Assembly (NCBI GenBank): GCA_001829455.1 | Contig: MIBH01000014.1 | Span: 631 to 43,140 of the forward strand | Source: Spirochaetes bacterium RBG_13_51_14 | Lineage (GTDB): Bacteria; Spirochaetota; UBA4802; UBA5550 | DNA: 42,510 nucleotides | Direction of reading: 5' to 3' | In this document: positions 18,401-25,518 of the stretch, piece by piece | Layout of the letters: each line of letters begins with the position of its first letter | Numbering within the stretch: position 1 is the first letter of the stretch | Program-made: the position numbers and the translations under genes | The notes under the pieces: generated by a model | What the model was told of the DNA's origin: nothing | The model's input: only the letters and a program-made list of their open reading frames with translations | The model's database searches: none

Positions 18401-18583
18401 GAGTACCGCGACGACCGGGTGGTCATTACCCAGGATTACCTCGCACCGGGCCTGCATGAGTTCACCTACCTGGTTCGGCCCCTGTTGAAGGGCAGGGCCC
18501 AGGCTCCGGCCGCCGTCTCGAAGCTCATGTATGAGCCGGAGACGTTCGGCCGTACGGGCACCGGTTTCCTCGTGGTGCAATGA
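12461..18583 (+). CDS. Bacterial alpha-2-macroglobulin family protein (YfhM type)
   Basis: A periplasmic protease trap that is thought to protect a damaged cell envelope and pairs with PBP1C. The 2040-aa product has macroglobulin-like beta domains through most of its length, and the reactive thioester motif CLEQ with Cys1535. The ensuing alpha-helical thioester domain (residues ~1500-1800) and the receptor-binding-like C-terminus complete the family layout. It lacks a lipobox. Instead, about 88 basic residues precede one hydrophobic segment at 91-110 (IMLSGGAAIIITAAALSALS), suggesting an inner-membrane signal anchor. AAAGGA lies 8 nt before the ATG. It is longer than E. coli YfhM (about 1650 aa). 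The TGA overlaps the pbpC ATG. Confidence 0.95.
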   Translation: MNLKKNLHAIMKYADSLFRKTHTTANTVIKKSVSLARSVGKQAPVMTRRIITWAKSIRLDRTTITRLKIFVAGDLWPRHLQPFLSVSRNRIMLSGGAAIIITAAALSALSSDKVATIEPNRYREPAPVDNSMLRIVQAAPTGTVTGDDRRKEVTVVFNHPLVPLSKLEDTTAGVLDIAPAIRGNFRWYGSRICAFIPETGWEFGRTYTITVRKGTTSLNGKALPENYSFTFTFTIPELSVSAHPIPYQSGTIDYNQSFSINFSHPVNLADLSGKVRLLCNNQTIPFKTTYWDPASGGDVETGEDEGYGGPGNDAGEPNRRAVIITPTAPFKRDAAVTITVEPGLRAADGAAELKNKKLFTYATHGPLSVAFKQEGVDYYQNFWQAQFEFNNDVDISAARTAIKVTPSIPWRESSRGRTRSIALTSWSVKPGTAYKFTVGPMTDIHGNALVSGDREIEVTVPEYRPEFSLEDDKTLLESTMSQKVPVEMANMPEIVVGVAPVTLKHIQMGLSDSRYSILDNLSYNMIEWKTGVGKHVSGRTGYDIRKYLTSAHTGWLGVTFTGDVISYNGKSERLTRGQIIQATDLGISVKEAFDSSYVWVHSLHRGAPVKGAAVTFYDIDNRIGSGITNEEGYCRIPKNEYGLLKKSLYVVSSGTGDRAFITSANYDLPMYYVCNQFDQNAWERSLGGEIIFDRKLYRPGDTVSLKGILAVREKGKLTPLRNAPISVTISSSKGEQLFSKDIKTSAQGGLWTTCEIPADAPLGHYQVRMALNDRLYVNDTFQVEEFRPVSFSVSVAGLRDASVGEKIPITIEGRYLFGAPMKSAPVTYNCMRMKRRISFPNYSDYTFGDGQLWEETEIDWSNAGYYTGDSGRLDSSGKYVFTLTPRPMLNQEKLQTPDQTLQLSDIYDLKIEAKVKDVDDKSVTKTAYATVYPGSFLIGIRSKNRYQHFSKQFSFDLVALTNDGRHVESRPAVITVIRYNYKNIMSKGPGGTLQPRNMLVKEQVLRQEITLSGAPRTFTFQPADSGGYSIIVQERGGMSYSRDNFYAWGGEMVSWYLDDDDAITLMPDKKEYQPGETARVLIQSPFSRCKAIITLERESVIWQKTMDISENGTPIEIPMKEEYLPNVFLSVMLVRPRVNLPETVDPKTRAEYIANDMGIPKFKAGIVKLSVSNASKKAKLDLVPNKSEYSPGEPVTVTITTEPGAEVALAVADRAVLDLIDYQYANPVNKLYQNWPLGVRILENRRFIIKQYRYTQKGESPGGQGKGDELEGLGGFDKDSEDGSRKDIRYTAYWNPSIIADTEGKATVTFTLPHNLTTFRIMALASINGKYRNANHEFRVRKALVIQKNLPRFIRPGDTLSLGAVVINQTNRGGEFIFSIQSDLLQGKETTTTAAIDAGEAKEITFPVTLNLERYAALKKMTGNSSDNTSPSGQISVKGWLSVKPVDMEKYTGGGFKKSDVIDRLEFNFPVREQPPDEAFTVAGFTSTEEKEFIQFPAPGSVMPEMGGLELALAPTALVGLNRAFAFYKTNPFFCLEQRASAFLLAMSSGELLKQFSFKPPSDRDFDFSRIEELFLGEIDRFQNADGGFKFWKDSTDGRSDPYLTAYVAFILQVAKQRGYRVQSSVVDKVAAFLENYVREPREDGYKYIFESFALINYVLTLKGDHNASLTDLLLDNEQKLSLRAKAYLAMAIGLKKGISDYKDDNHAKRIMEAVKNRMDITTRKVSFKEEGTDNYNRAFSSNGSTLGVILRMMIMLDRTNPLIPNMVQFIIADQGSSVWHDSHSTGLAALALHDYYQAYEKEGSIIPAYTGTVSINGKTAFEPTLDRRKLEVRSTAIPMRNLYAYGPAGVNHPMVFSSSKNNRLYYTATLAYFPLLSTVAPRDEGMEIQRDIIDLGRPSRRDRDGTIIRDNLKRGSIYLVRIRVVTPKPVFNALVVDPIPSNVEIVNTALKTEESSLGKLTTKDRPAYEYWWMDALPTIEYRDDRVVITQDYLAPGLHEFTYLVRPLLKGRAQAPAAVSKLMYEPETFGRTGTGFLVVQ

Positions 18584-20790
18584 TGACCGTACCGTTGAAA
18601 ATCCGCGCCATTGCGCCTCGGGCGGCAGCCCTGGCGGCTGCCGCCGTGATAATCATTTTCCTGGTCTGGCCCGTTTCTTCGGACCGCATCCAGGGCACTG
18701 TCTCGCTCAGGATTCTCTCGCGCGAGGGGACGGTGCTCCGCCAGTTCTGCACCCCCGGCGAAGGAGCCTATGCCCAGTGGGTTGACCTTAAGGAGTATCC
18801 GCCTTATCTGGTGCGGGCGGTTCTTGCGGCCGAAGATCGCCGCTTCTATTATCATCCCGGAATCGACCCCGTTGCCATCTGTCGCGCCACGCTTCAAAAC
18901 ATAAGGAGCCGACGCATCGTATCCGGAGGCTCCACCATCACCCAGCAGCTTGCGCGGATAGCCTGGCGCGACGCTCTTCCCGCGAATAAGTTCCTCCGGA
19001 AGATGTGCGAATTAGCTCTCGCCCTGAAGCTGGAGCTCTCGACTTCAAAGGACCGCATTCTCGAATACTATCTCAACCGCGTTTCCTTGAAGTACAATCA
19101 AGCAGGATTCCCCGCGGCAGCGAAGCGCATATTCAATCGTGACATACGATTCCTGACCCGCGAGGAACATACGGCGCTGGCAATCCTCATCCGGCAGAAT
19201 GCCGTGACTGAAGAAAAGTTCGACGCGCGTTTCCTCATGCTCTGGAAAAAGCTCACCGCCGGGACGCCCCGCGATCTCCCTTCTCTGCGGCAGGCTGTAT
19301 TCGCGCCGCCGCCATTCCGCGCCCAACGGGACGACTCAACCACGCTCCACTTCGAGTCATGGATCCGCGCGGCGAATCCCGGGCTTGACGGCGACGTGCG
19401 TACCTGCATTTATGAAAATTGCAACGAAAAAATCCACCGGATCGTCAACAGCGAGCTTCTCTTTCTCGAACGCTACGATGCGGAGAATGCCGCGGTGATC
19501 GTTCTCGACCTCTCAGGCAAAGAAAAACTGCCCTTAATCGCCATGGTGGGGTCCCGTAATTTCAACGGCTCCATTGACGGGCAGGTGAACGGATGCCTGG
19601 CGGTGCGCCAGGCGGGCAGCGCCCTGAAGCCCCTGCTCTACGCCCTCGCCATGGACGAGAAGGGGTACCTCCCCAACACCATTATCTATGACCGCGAGCT
19701 GGGTTACCCGGCCGATCAGGAAGAAACCTACCTCCCGAAAAATTACGACCTCTCGTACTGGGGACCCCTGACCATCCGCGAAGCCCTGGGAGCATCGAGG
19801 AACGTTCCAGCCGTGTCCATGATCAGGGCTGTGGGCGTGCCCGTTTTTTACAACCTCCTGGTGCGCGCCGGATTCGATCATATGACCTCTGGTCCGGATC
19901 ACTACGGCCACGGCCTGGCCCTCGGCACTGGCGGGGCGAGCCTCATGCAGATGGCCCGCGTCTACGCAGCAATCGCACAGGGTGGCATATTGAAGCCGGT
20001 CGTTGTGGGCAAGGACCGACGGGGGTGCCCCATCACCGTTGGGAGCAGCGGACGCCTCATGACTGAAAAAACGGCTCACTATATCACGAACATCCTGTCT
20101 GACCGTGAAATACGGCGTCGCTCATCGCCGGGGAGCAGGAGCTTTCTCGACTTTCCATTCGATGTGGCGGTGAAGACGGGGACATCCAAGGATTATCGCG
20201 ATGCATGGACGCTGGGTTTCACCACGCGCCATATCGTGGGCGTATGGGTCGGGAATTTCTCCGGCAGGCCCATGAAACGGATATCGGGCGCATGGGGATC
20301 GGGCCGGATATTTCATCAGGTGATGCGGCTTCTCACCGGGAAAGAACGTCCCCATTTCACAAAACCGGATGGCTATGTGGACATAAAGCTGTGCCGGATG
20401 AGCGGTCTGCGCGCTCGCACAGAATGCCCCTCCTACCGGGAAATCTTCGCCCCGGGTGATCTCCCTACGAGAAGTTGTCCTGTTAAGCACGGAACCTTCC
20501 ACACCTATAACCCTGACGATATCCCCACGGTGGTATCGCCGGCGCAGGGCGAAGCTTTCGTCATAGACCCGCTTATTTCCCGGGAGCGGCAGGCGGTGCC
20601 GCTGAAAATCTCCTACCGCGGCGATTATTCTCTGAAGGCGAAACGCTACTACTACAGAATTGACAATGGGACAAAAAAACAGGTGACGAGCGATCTCGAG
20701 GAGCCGGTATTGCTGCAACGGGGGCGGCATGAAATAGTACTCTATGAAGGATCAACGGCCATCGACACTGTCGTCTTTAGTGTGGAATAG
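18580..20790 (+). CDS. pbpC: Penicillin-binding protein 1C
   Basis: Bifunctional peptidoglycan enzyme of the inner membrane, facing the periplasm. The 736-aa product has an N-terminal TM at ~12-32. The GT51 glycosyltransferase domain carries EDRRFYYHPGID (Glu85) and GGSTITQQLAR. The transpeptidase domain has S347-ALK, SRN (406-408) and KTG (532-534). A C-terminal BiPBP_C domain (about 650-736) is typical of class C. The ATG overlaps the alpha-2-macroglobulin stop (ATGA). A second ATG immediately follows at 18583. The same gene pair occurs in E. coli as yfhM-pbpC. Confidence 0.97.
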   Translation: MMTVPLKIRAIAPRAAALAAAAVIIIFLVWPVSSDRIQGTVSLRILSREGTVLRQFCTPGEGAYAQWVDLKEYPPYLVRAVLAAEDRRFYYHPGIDPVAICRATLQNIRSRRIVSGGSTITQQLARIAWRDALPANKFLRKMCELALALKLELSTSKDRILEYYLNRVSLKYNQAGFPAAAKRIFNRDIRFLTREEHTALAILIRQNAVTEEKFDARFLMLWKKLTAGTPRDLPSLRQAVFAPPPFRAQRDDSTTLHFESWIRAANPGLDGDVRTCIYENCNEKIHRIVNSELLFLERYDAENAAVIVLDLSGKEKLPLIAMVGSRNFNGSIDGQVNGCLAVRQAGSALKPLLYALAMDEKGYLPNTIIYDRELGYPADQEETYLPKNYDLSYWGPLTIREALGASRNVPAVSMIRAVGVPVFYNLLVRAGFDHMTSGPDHYGHGLALGTGGASLMQMARVYAAIAQGGILKPVVVGKDRRGCPITVGSSGRLMTEKTAHYITNILSDREIRRRSSPGSRSFLDFPFDVAVKTGTSKDYRDAWTLGFTTRHIVGVWVGNFSGRPMKRISGAWGSGRIFHQVMRLLTGKERPHFTKPDGYVDIKLCRMSGLRARTECPSYREIFAPGDLPTRSCPVKHGTFHTYNPDDIPTVVSPAQGEAFVIDPLISRERQAVPLKISYRGDYSLKAKRYYYRIDNGTKKQVTSDLEEPVLLQRGRHEIVLYEGSTAIDTVVFSVE

Positions 20791-20812
20791 CTGCTTAGAG
20801 CAGATAACAATA

Positions 20813-21043
20813 ATGCATAGTTCATTCGGGAAAATACTTATTATTATCGGCATTATAATAATACTGGTGGGCATAATCATAGTCTTCAAGGATTCAATTC
20901 CATATCTGAAATATCTTGGCAGGCTCCCCGGAGACATCAATATCCAGCGGAAGAATTTCAGCTTCCACTTTCCCATCGTCACCAGCATTATTATCAGCAT
21001 TATTCTGAGCCTTGTGCTGTATATAATCAGTAAGTTCAGATGA
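20813..21043 (+). CDS. DUF2905 family small membrane protein
   Basis: A 76-aa protein with two hydrophobic helices (about 7-25 and 52-73) separated by the family motif GRLPGDINIQRKNFSFHFPI. The function is unknown. The frame is open upstream into the pbpC end (ATG 20744), but the ATG at 20813 gives the standard family start; its ribosome site is weak. It lies 22 bp after pbpC on the same strand, so it may be co-transcribed. It converges on glnA with a 22-bp gap. Confidence 0.85.
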   Translation: MHSSFGKILIIIGIIIILVGIIIVFKDSIPYLKYLGRLPGDINIQRKNFSFHFPIVTSIIISIILSLVLYIISKFR

Positions 21044-21065
21044 TAATACTGGCGAACCGCCTTCT

Positions 21066-22529
21066 TCATACCTCGAAGTAAAGCGCGTATTCCCAGGGAT
21101 GGGGCCTGAGCGCCACCTGATCGATCTCGCTCTTGCGCTTGTAGTCAACGTAGCTTTCGATCAGGTCACCGGTAAAAACGTTCCCCTTGACAAGAAACTC
21201 GCGATCTCTCTCGAGACCGTCCATGACTTCCTTAAGCGTCCCCGGAGTCGACCGTATGTGCTTCTTCTCCTCGTCGGAAAGCTCGTAAATGTCCTCGTCT
21301 ATCGGATCAGGCGGCTCGATCTTATTCTCAATGCCGTCTATACCCGCCATGAGCATCGCCGCAAAGGCAAGGTATGGATTGCACGACGGGTCGGGGCACC
21401 GGAACTCGATCCGTTTCGCCTTTTCGCTCTCGCTGTACATCGGTATCCGCACGGCGGCCGACCGGTTCCGCGCCGAGTACACGAGGTTGATCGGCGCCTC
21501 ATACCCCGGCACCAGCCTCCGGTACGAGTTGGTAAGCGGCGCGGCAAAAGCGAGAATCGCTTCTATATGCCTGAACAATCCGCCGATAAAATACCGGGCG
21601 CTGTCGCTCAGATCAGCGTATTTCCCCATCTCGTAAAATATGTTTTTCCCTTCCTTCCACAGGCTGATGTGGGTGTGCATCCCCGATCCGTTATCCATGA
21701 AAATCGGTTTCGGCATGAAGGTCACGGTTTTCCCGTACCGGTGCGCGACGTTCTTGATGATATACTTGTAGTGCACCAGCGTATCGGCCTGCTTGACGAG
21801 GTCGGCGACCTTGAGGCCGATCTCGGTCTGTCCGGCTGTCGCGACCTCGTGGTGATGAAGGTCGACCTGCACACCGCAGTTCCGGAGAATTTCGACCATC
21901 TTCGATCGCAGGTTGTGAAGCTGGTCGAACGGCGCCGCCGGATAATACCCCTGCTTGTATCCGATCTTGTACCCCAGGTTGGCGTCATCCTTGCCCGAGT
22001 TCCAGAACGCCTCGGATGAATCCACTTCATACATCGCCCGGTTGTACGTCTGCTCGTACCGCACCTTGTCGAAAATGAAAAACTCCGGCTCGGGACCGTA
22101 GTAGCCCGTGTCCGCAATGCCGGTGGTCTGCAGATATTCCACCGCCTTCTGGGCGATATAGCGCGGGTCCTTGGTATATCTCTTTCTTTTTACGGGGTCG
22201 ACTATATCGCACAGGCAGCTCAGCGTCCGGTTATCAAAAAACGGATCGATGAACGCAGTCGAGGGATCGGGCCGCATCAACATGTCGCTGTTGTGGATGT
22301 GCTGAAAACCCCTGATCGAAGACCCGTCAAACCCAGTACCCACGGAAAAGAGCTCCTCGTCTGCCCGGTCAGCCGTTATGGTATAATGCTGCAGTCGGCC
22401 GAAGGGATCCACGAACTTGAGATCGAGAAACTCGATCTTCCGATCCCTGATTATCTTCAAAATCTCGGATATCGACGTAAATTCCTTGTGGCCGTTTACC
22501 GCGTATATCTCTTCAAACACAGCTTCCAT
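21066..22529 (-). CDS. glnA: Glutamine synthetase, type I
   Basis: Makes glutamine from glutamate, ammonia and ATP in the cytoplasm. The 487-aa product has the type I landmarks FDGSSIRGF, GPEPEFFIFD, the ATP-site NGSGMHTHIS, NSYRRLVPGYEAP and RCPDPSCNPYLAF. Tyr415 in DEDIYELSDEE aligns with the adenylylated tyrosine (Tyr397) of the enterobacterial enzyme, so covalent control is possible, although the adenylyltransferase is not in this window. AGGAGG lies 6 nt before the ATG and overlaps the stop codon of the flotillin gene, so translation is coupled. It is the last gene of amtB-glnK-flotillin-glnA. Confidence 0.98.
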   Translation of the reverse strand: MEAVFEEIYAVNGHKEFTSISEILKIIRDRKIEFLDLKFVDPFGRLQHYTITADRADEELFSVGTGFDGSSIRGFQHIHNSDMLMRPDPSTAFIDPFFDNRTLSCLCDIVDPVKRKRYTKDPRYIAQKAVEYLQTTGIADTGYYGPEPEFFIFDKVRYEQTYNRAMYEVDSSEAFWNSGKDDANLGYKIGYKQGYYPAAPFDQLHNLRSKMVEILRNCGVQVDLHHHEVATAGQTEIGLKVADLVKQADTLVHYKYIIKNVAHRYGKTVTFMPKPIFMDNGSGMHTHISLWKEGKNIFYEMGKYADLSDSARYFIGGLFRHIEAILAFAAPLTNSYRRLVPGYEAPINLVYSARNRSAAVRIPMYSESEKAKRIEFRCPDPSCNPYLAFAAMLMAGIDGIENKIEPPDPIDEDIYELSDEEKKHIRSTPGTLKEVMDGLERDREFLVKGNVFTGDLIESYVDYKRKSEIDQVALRPHPWEYALYFEV

Positions 22530-22539
22530 GTGCTGCCTC

Positions 22540-23826
22540 CTAGTCTAATTCTTTCTTCATCGGCAAAGACTTCTTGTCTCCAACAATGTTCGTCAAATCA
22601 ATACCGGTGGCGCATTTAATCTGCTCAAGAAACGTGATGACACTCGACGTCACATCGCCGACATGGCTCGGAATTCCGCCGTTGCCCATGACCACCAGCT
22701 TGTCCACCTTCAGGTTGTCCCCGATGACCTTGGACACGCTCTCCACGATGTTCGGCAGTATATGGAGCATGAAGAGCTCCTTGCTTTCGCCGTTCTCCCA
22801 CTCGGCCCTCATTTTCTTCACCGCGTCCGCCATGGCAACTCCCTGTTCTTTAAGAAACGAAGCCTTTCCGATTGCCTTCATCTCGCTCGCCTTCTTTTCG
22901 GCCTCGGCCGGTATGACGATCTCCGCGTTAAATTTTTTCATGTTGACATTCATCTTGATTCCTTCAAGCGTATCCTGCTGCTTGAGCTCTTCAATCTTGC
23001 TCGCATACTCGGCCACCGCTTCAATCGTATGGGTCTTTTCCTTCAGCTGGGCCTTCCGGTTCCTGAACCCGGCTTCAAATTCCTCGATGGCGACCTGGGA
23101 CTGGAATTCCACATCAGCCGCCTTCTTCTTTGAAGTCGCCTCAACGATTTTCGCTTCCGCCTCGGATTCTGCCTCCTTGATCCGCGCATCTCTCTGAACC
23201 ATGGCGTTTCTCTGCCGTCCTACCGCCTCGAGGTATCCCTGCGTGTCGTTGAGCTCCTCAATTTTAACTGAATCCAGAGTGAATCCGAGATTCGCAAGCT
23301 CGCCTTTCGCTTTATCATACACATTTTTTTCAAAGTCGATCCGCCGGTAGTTCGCCTCCTCAGGCGTGAATGTCGCGAGCACGCCTCTCAGAATACCTTC
23401 AACGGTCGATCGCGCTATGGTCTCGATCTCAGTGGAAGATTTTCCCAGCAATCGCTCAACCGCGTTCTCGAGGCCGTTTCCCTCGCGCGACGCGATCTTC
23501 ACGTGCGCTATTGCGGCGAGATTTATCGGAATCATCCCGTTCGAGAGCGCGTCCTCGATTTTTATAGATAGCGGTATGCTCGAAAGGGACAGCCGCGATA
23601 CCTTTTCCAGGATCGGGGTCCTGAGTCCCATCCCGCCCCGGATTATCCGATAGCCGACCACTTCGCCGCTTTTCAGCTTCCGCTTCTTACCCGAAAAAAT
23701 CAATATCTCGTTCGGCTCGCAGATCTTCATGTTGATTTTGAGATAAAATAATATCACCCCCAGACCGATCAAGACCAGAGATATCAGCAGTGTCCAGTCA
23801 ATGTTATACATTACGACGTTGTTCAT
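22540..23826 (-). CDS. Flotillin-like SPFH domain protein
   Basis: A membrane-anchored scaffold of the SPFH/Band 7 superfamily. The 428-aa product has an N-terminal hydrophobic segment at about 10-30, then an SPFH domain (about 35-200). A long coiled-coil region follows with the Glu/Ala-rich repeats typical of flotillins (AESEAEAKIVEATSKKK), and then a more globular C-terminus. AGGAGG lies 5 nt before the ATG. It sits in a nitrogen operon, 114 bp after glnK and 10 bp before glnA, which is unusual for this family. A role in organising AmtB, GlnK or glutamine synthetase at the membrane is inferred only from the gene order. Confidence 0.92.
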   Translation of the reverse strand: MNNVVMYNIDWTLLISLVLIGLGVILFYLKINMKICEPNEILIFSGKKRKLKSGEVVGYRIIRGGMGLRTPILEKVSRLSLSSIPLSIKIEDALSNGMIPINLAAIAHVKIASREGNGLENAVERLLGKSSTEIETIARSTVEGILRGVLATFTPEEANYRRIDFEKNVYDKAKGELANLGFTLDSVKIEELNDTQGYLEAVGRQRNAMVQRDARIKEAESEAEAKIVEATSKKKAADVEFQSQVAIEEFEAGFRNRKAQLKEKTHTIEAVAEYASKIEELKQQDTLEGIKMNVNMKKFNAEIVIPAEAEKKASEMKAIGKASFLKEQGVAMADAVKKMRAEWENGESKELFMLHILPNIVESVSKVIGDNLKVDKLVVMGNGGIPSHVGDVTSSVITFLEQIKCATGIDLTNIVGDKKSLPMKKELD

Positions 23827-23877
23827 GTTTGCCTCCTGTTGTTATAATGTATTCATGCATTTAAGTTTCACTAAAGT

Positions 23878-23933
23878 CCCCCTCCGTGCTTCGGCCGTGA
23901 GCTCAGCCGAACGGGGATTGAGGGGCTAATCCC
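23878..23933 (-). repeat. Tandem hairpins between glnK and the flotillin gene
   Basis: TTCGGC (23890-23895) pairs with GCCGAA (23906-23911), extended outward by C-rich and G-rich flanks. Next to it, GGGATT (23914-23919) pairs with AATCCC (23928-23933). On the transcribed strand these lie directly after the glnK stop. There is no T-tract. They may partly uncouple amtB-glnK expression from flotillin-glnA, or may be a dispersed palindromic repeat. Confidence 0.5.
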
Positions 23934-23940
23934 AGATATA

Positions 23941-24282
23941 TTACCCGATCGCTTTGCCGCCCCGTTCGCCGGTTCGGATTCGTATGCAATCGTTCAGATC
24001 AAAGACAAAAATCTTGCCGTCGCCGATCTCTCCTTCCCGGGCGCCGCGTATAATGGCGCTGATTGTGCGCTCGAGAAATGCGTCGTTCACCGCAATCTCG
24101 ATCTTCACCTTATGGAGCAGGTTACCGACCTCCTTGACGCCCCGGTATACCTCGGTGACGCCCCTCTGCCTGCCGCACCCAAGCGCGTCGACCACGGTCA
24201 TGAGGGTCACCTCTTCCTTCTCAAGCTCGGCTTTCACCTGTTCCAGTTTGTGCGGCTTTATAATTGCTACCACGTATTTCAT
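23941..24282 (-). CDS. glnK: PII nitrogen regulatory protein (GlnK-like)
   Basis: Trimeric sensor of 2-oxoglutarate, ATP and ADP that blocks AmtB and adjusts nitrogen enzymes. The 113-aa product has the normal length, with [14 protein letters not shown] at the start, the nucleotide-site [10 protein letters not shown], and IRIRTGERG at the end. The T-loop reads [13 protein letters not shown]: Tyr46 is kept, but position 51, the uridylylated tyrosine of proteobacterial PII, is Glu. Control by GlnD uridylylation is therefore not expected. AGGAGG lies 7 nt before the ATG, and the gene starts 12 bp after amtB, which supports the GlnK assignment. Confidence 0.96.
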   Translation of the reverse strand: MKYVVAIIKPHKLEQVKAELEKEEVTLMTVVDALGCGRQRGVTEVYRGVKEVGNLLHKVKIEIAVNDAFLERTISAIIRGAREGEIGDGKIFVFDLNDCIRIRTGERGGKAIG

Positions 24283-24294
24283 ATCTTATCCTCC

Positions 24295-25518
24295 TTATTC
24301 CATAAGCGTATAGCCGGCTTCGTGATGCTGCGTCAGATCGAGGCCGATATACTCGTCATCGTTGTCAACTCTGAGGCCGATGACAACATCGACGACCTTA
24401 AATATGATAAAAGTCCCGACAGCGGAGAATACAACCGCCACGGCGACCGCCAATCCCTGAATCAGGAACTGCTTCGGATTCCCGTAAAAAAGGCCGTTGG
24501 CGCCGCCGGGATTTATCTGCTTTGTCGCGAAAAGCCCGGTCGCAAGCGCCCCGACAATCCCCGCGATGCCGTGGACTCCGAACACGTCCAGGGAATCGTC
24601 ATACCCGAACTGCGCTTTTATCTTCGTGACGAAGATAAAGCCAAATATGCTGCCGCACGCGCCTATGACTATCGCGGCCATCGGTTTAACGTACCCGGCT
24701 GCAGGTGTAATGGCGACCAGCCCGGCCACGATGCCGGTTATGACTCCTAACACGGTTGGCACCTTGTTTTCGATCCAATCGAGGATCATCCAGGTTATGG
24801 CCGCGGCAGCTGCGGCGGTGTTGGTGTTAAGGAACGCCGAAACCGTTACCGGGCCGACCGAAAGCGCGCTTCCCGCGTTGAATCCGAACCAACCGAACCA
24901 GAGAAATCCCGCTCCCAGTACCGCCAATGGCAGATTGTGGGGAGCATGCCCGGTGGTCATTCCGGTCCTTTTGCCCAGGCATAGAGCCATAATAAGAGCC
25001 GATATTCCAGCCAGTATGTGTATGACGGTTCCACCGGCGAAGTCGAGCGCGCCGAGCTTCGCGAGCCACCCGTCGCTTGACCATACCCAGTGCGCCATCG
25101 GATCATAGATCAGCGTAGTCCAGAGCAGCGTAAACACCACAAAGCCGCTGAACTTGATCCGCTCGATGAACGCGCCTATGATAAGCGCCGGCGTGATGAC
25201 CGCGAACATCATCTGGAACAGCACGAAAACCTGCTGGGGAATCGTCTGTCCCTTGATCGGATCCATCCCAACGCCGGTTAACGCCGCATAGTTGAGATAC
25301 CCGATTACGCCTCCCAGGTCGGGCCCAAATGCCAGGCTGTACCCGATAAGAATCCACTGGATTGATACTACCGAGAGAATCACATACGTTTGCATCAATA
25401 CGGAGAGAACATTTTTCTTCCGTACCAGGCCGCCGTAAAAGAATGCCAGAGTCGGCGTCATGATCATCACAAGCGCTGTTGCGATCAGCATCCATACGGT
25501 ATCAACGTAATTTATCAT
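24295..25518 (-). CDS. amtB: Ammonium transporter AmtB
   Basis: Inner-membrane trimeric ammonium channel. The 407-aa product has about eleven hydrophobic segments. The signature DFAGGTVIHILAG contains the first pore histidine (His167), and DVFGVHGIAGIVGAL contains the second (His316). FFYGGLVRKKN near the N-terminus and the Phe gate region (FQMMFA) are also typical. It has no obvious cleaved signal peptide. It is the first gene of the amtB-glnK-flotillin-glnA operon. AGGAGG lies 6 nt before its ATG. The 776-bp region upstream is shared with the divergent type III glutamine synthetase gene. Confidence 0.97.
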   Translation of the reverse strand: MINYVDTVWMLIATALVMIMTPTLAFFYGGLVRKKNVLSVLMQTYVILSVVSIQWILIGYSLAFGPDLGGVIGYLNYAALTGVGMDPIKGQTIPQQVFVLFQMMFAVITPALIIGAFIERIKFSGFVVFTLLWTTLIYDPMAHWVWSSDGWLAKLGALDFAGGTVIHILAGISALIMALCLGKRTGMTTGHAPHNLPLAVLGAGFLWFGWFGFNAGSALSVGPVTVSAFLNTNTAAAAAAITWMILDWIENKVPTVLGVITGIVAGLVAITPAAGYVKPMAAIVIGACGSIFGFIFVTKIKAQFGYDDSLDVFGVHGIAGIVGALATGLFATKQINPGGANGLFYGNPKQFLIQGLAVAVAVVFSAVGTFIIFKVVDVVIGLRVDNDDEYIGLDLTQHHEAGYTLME

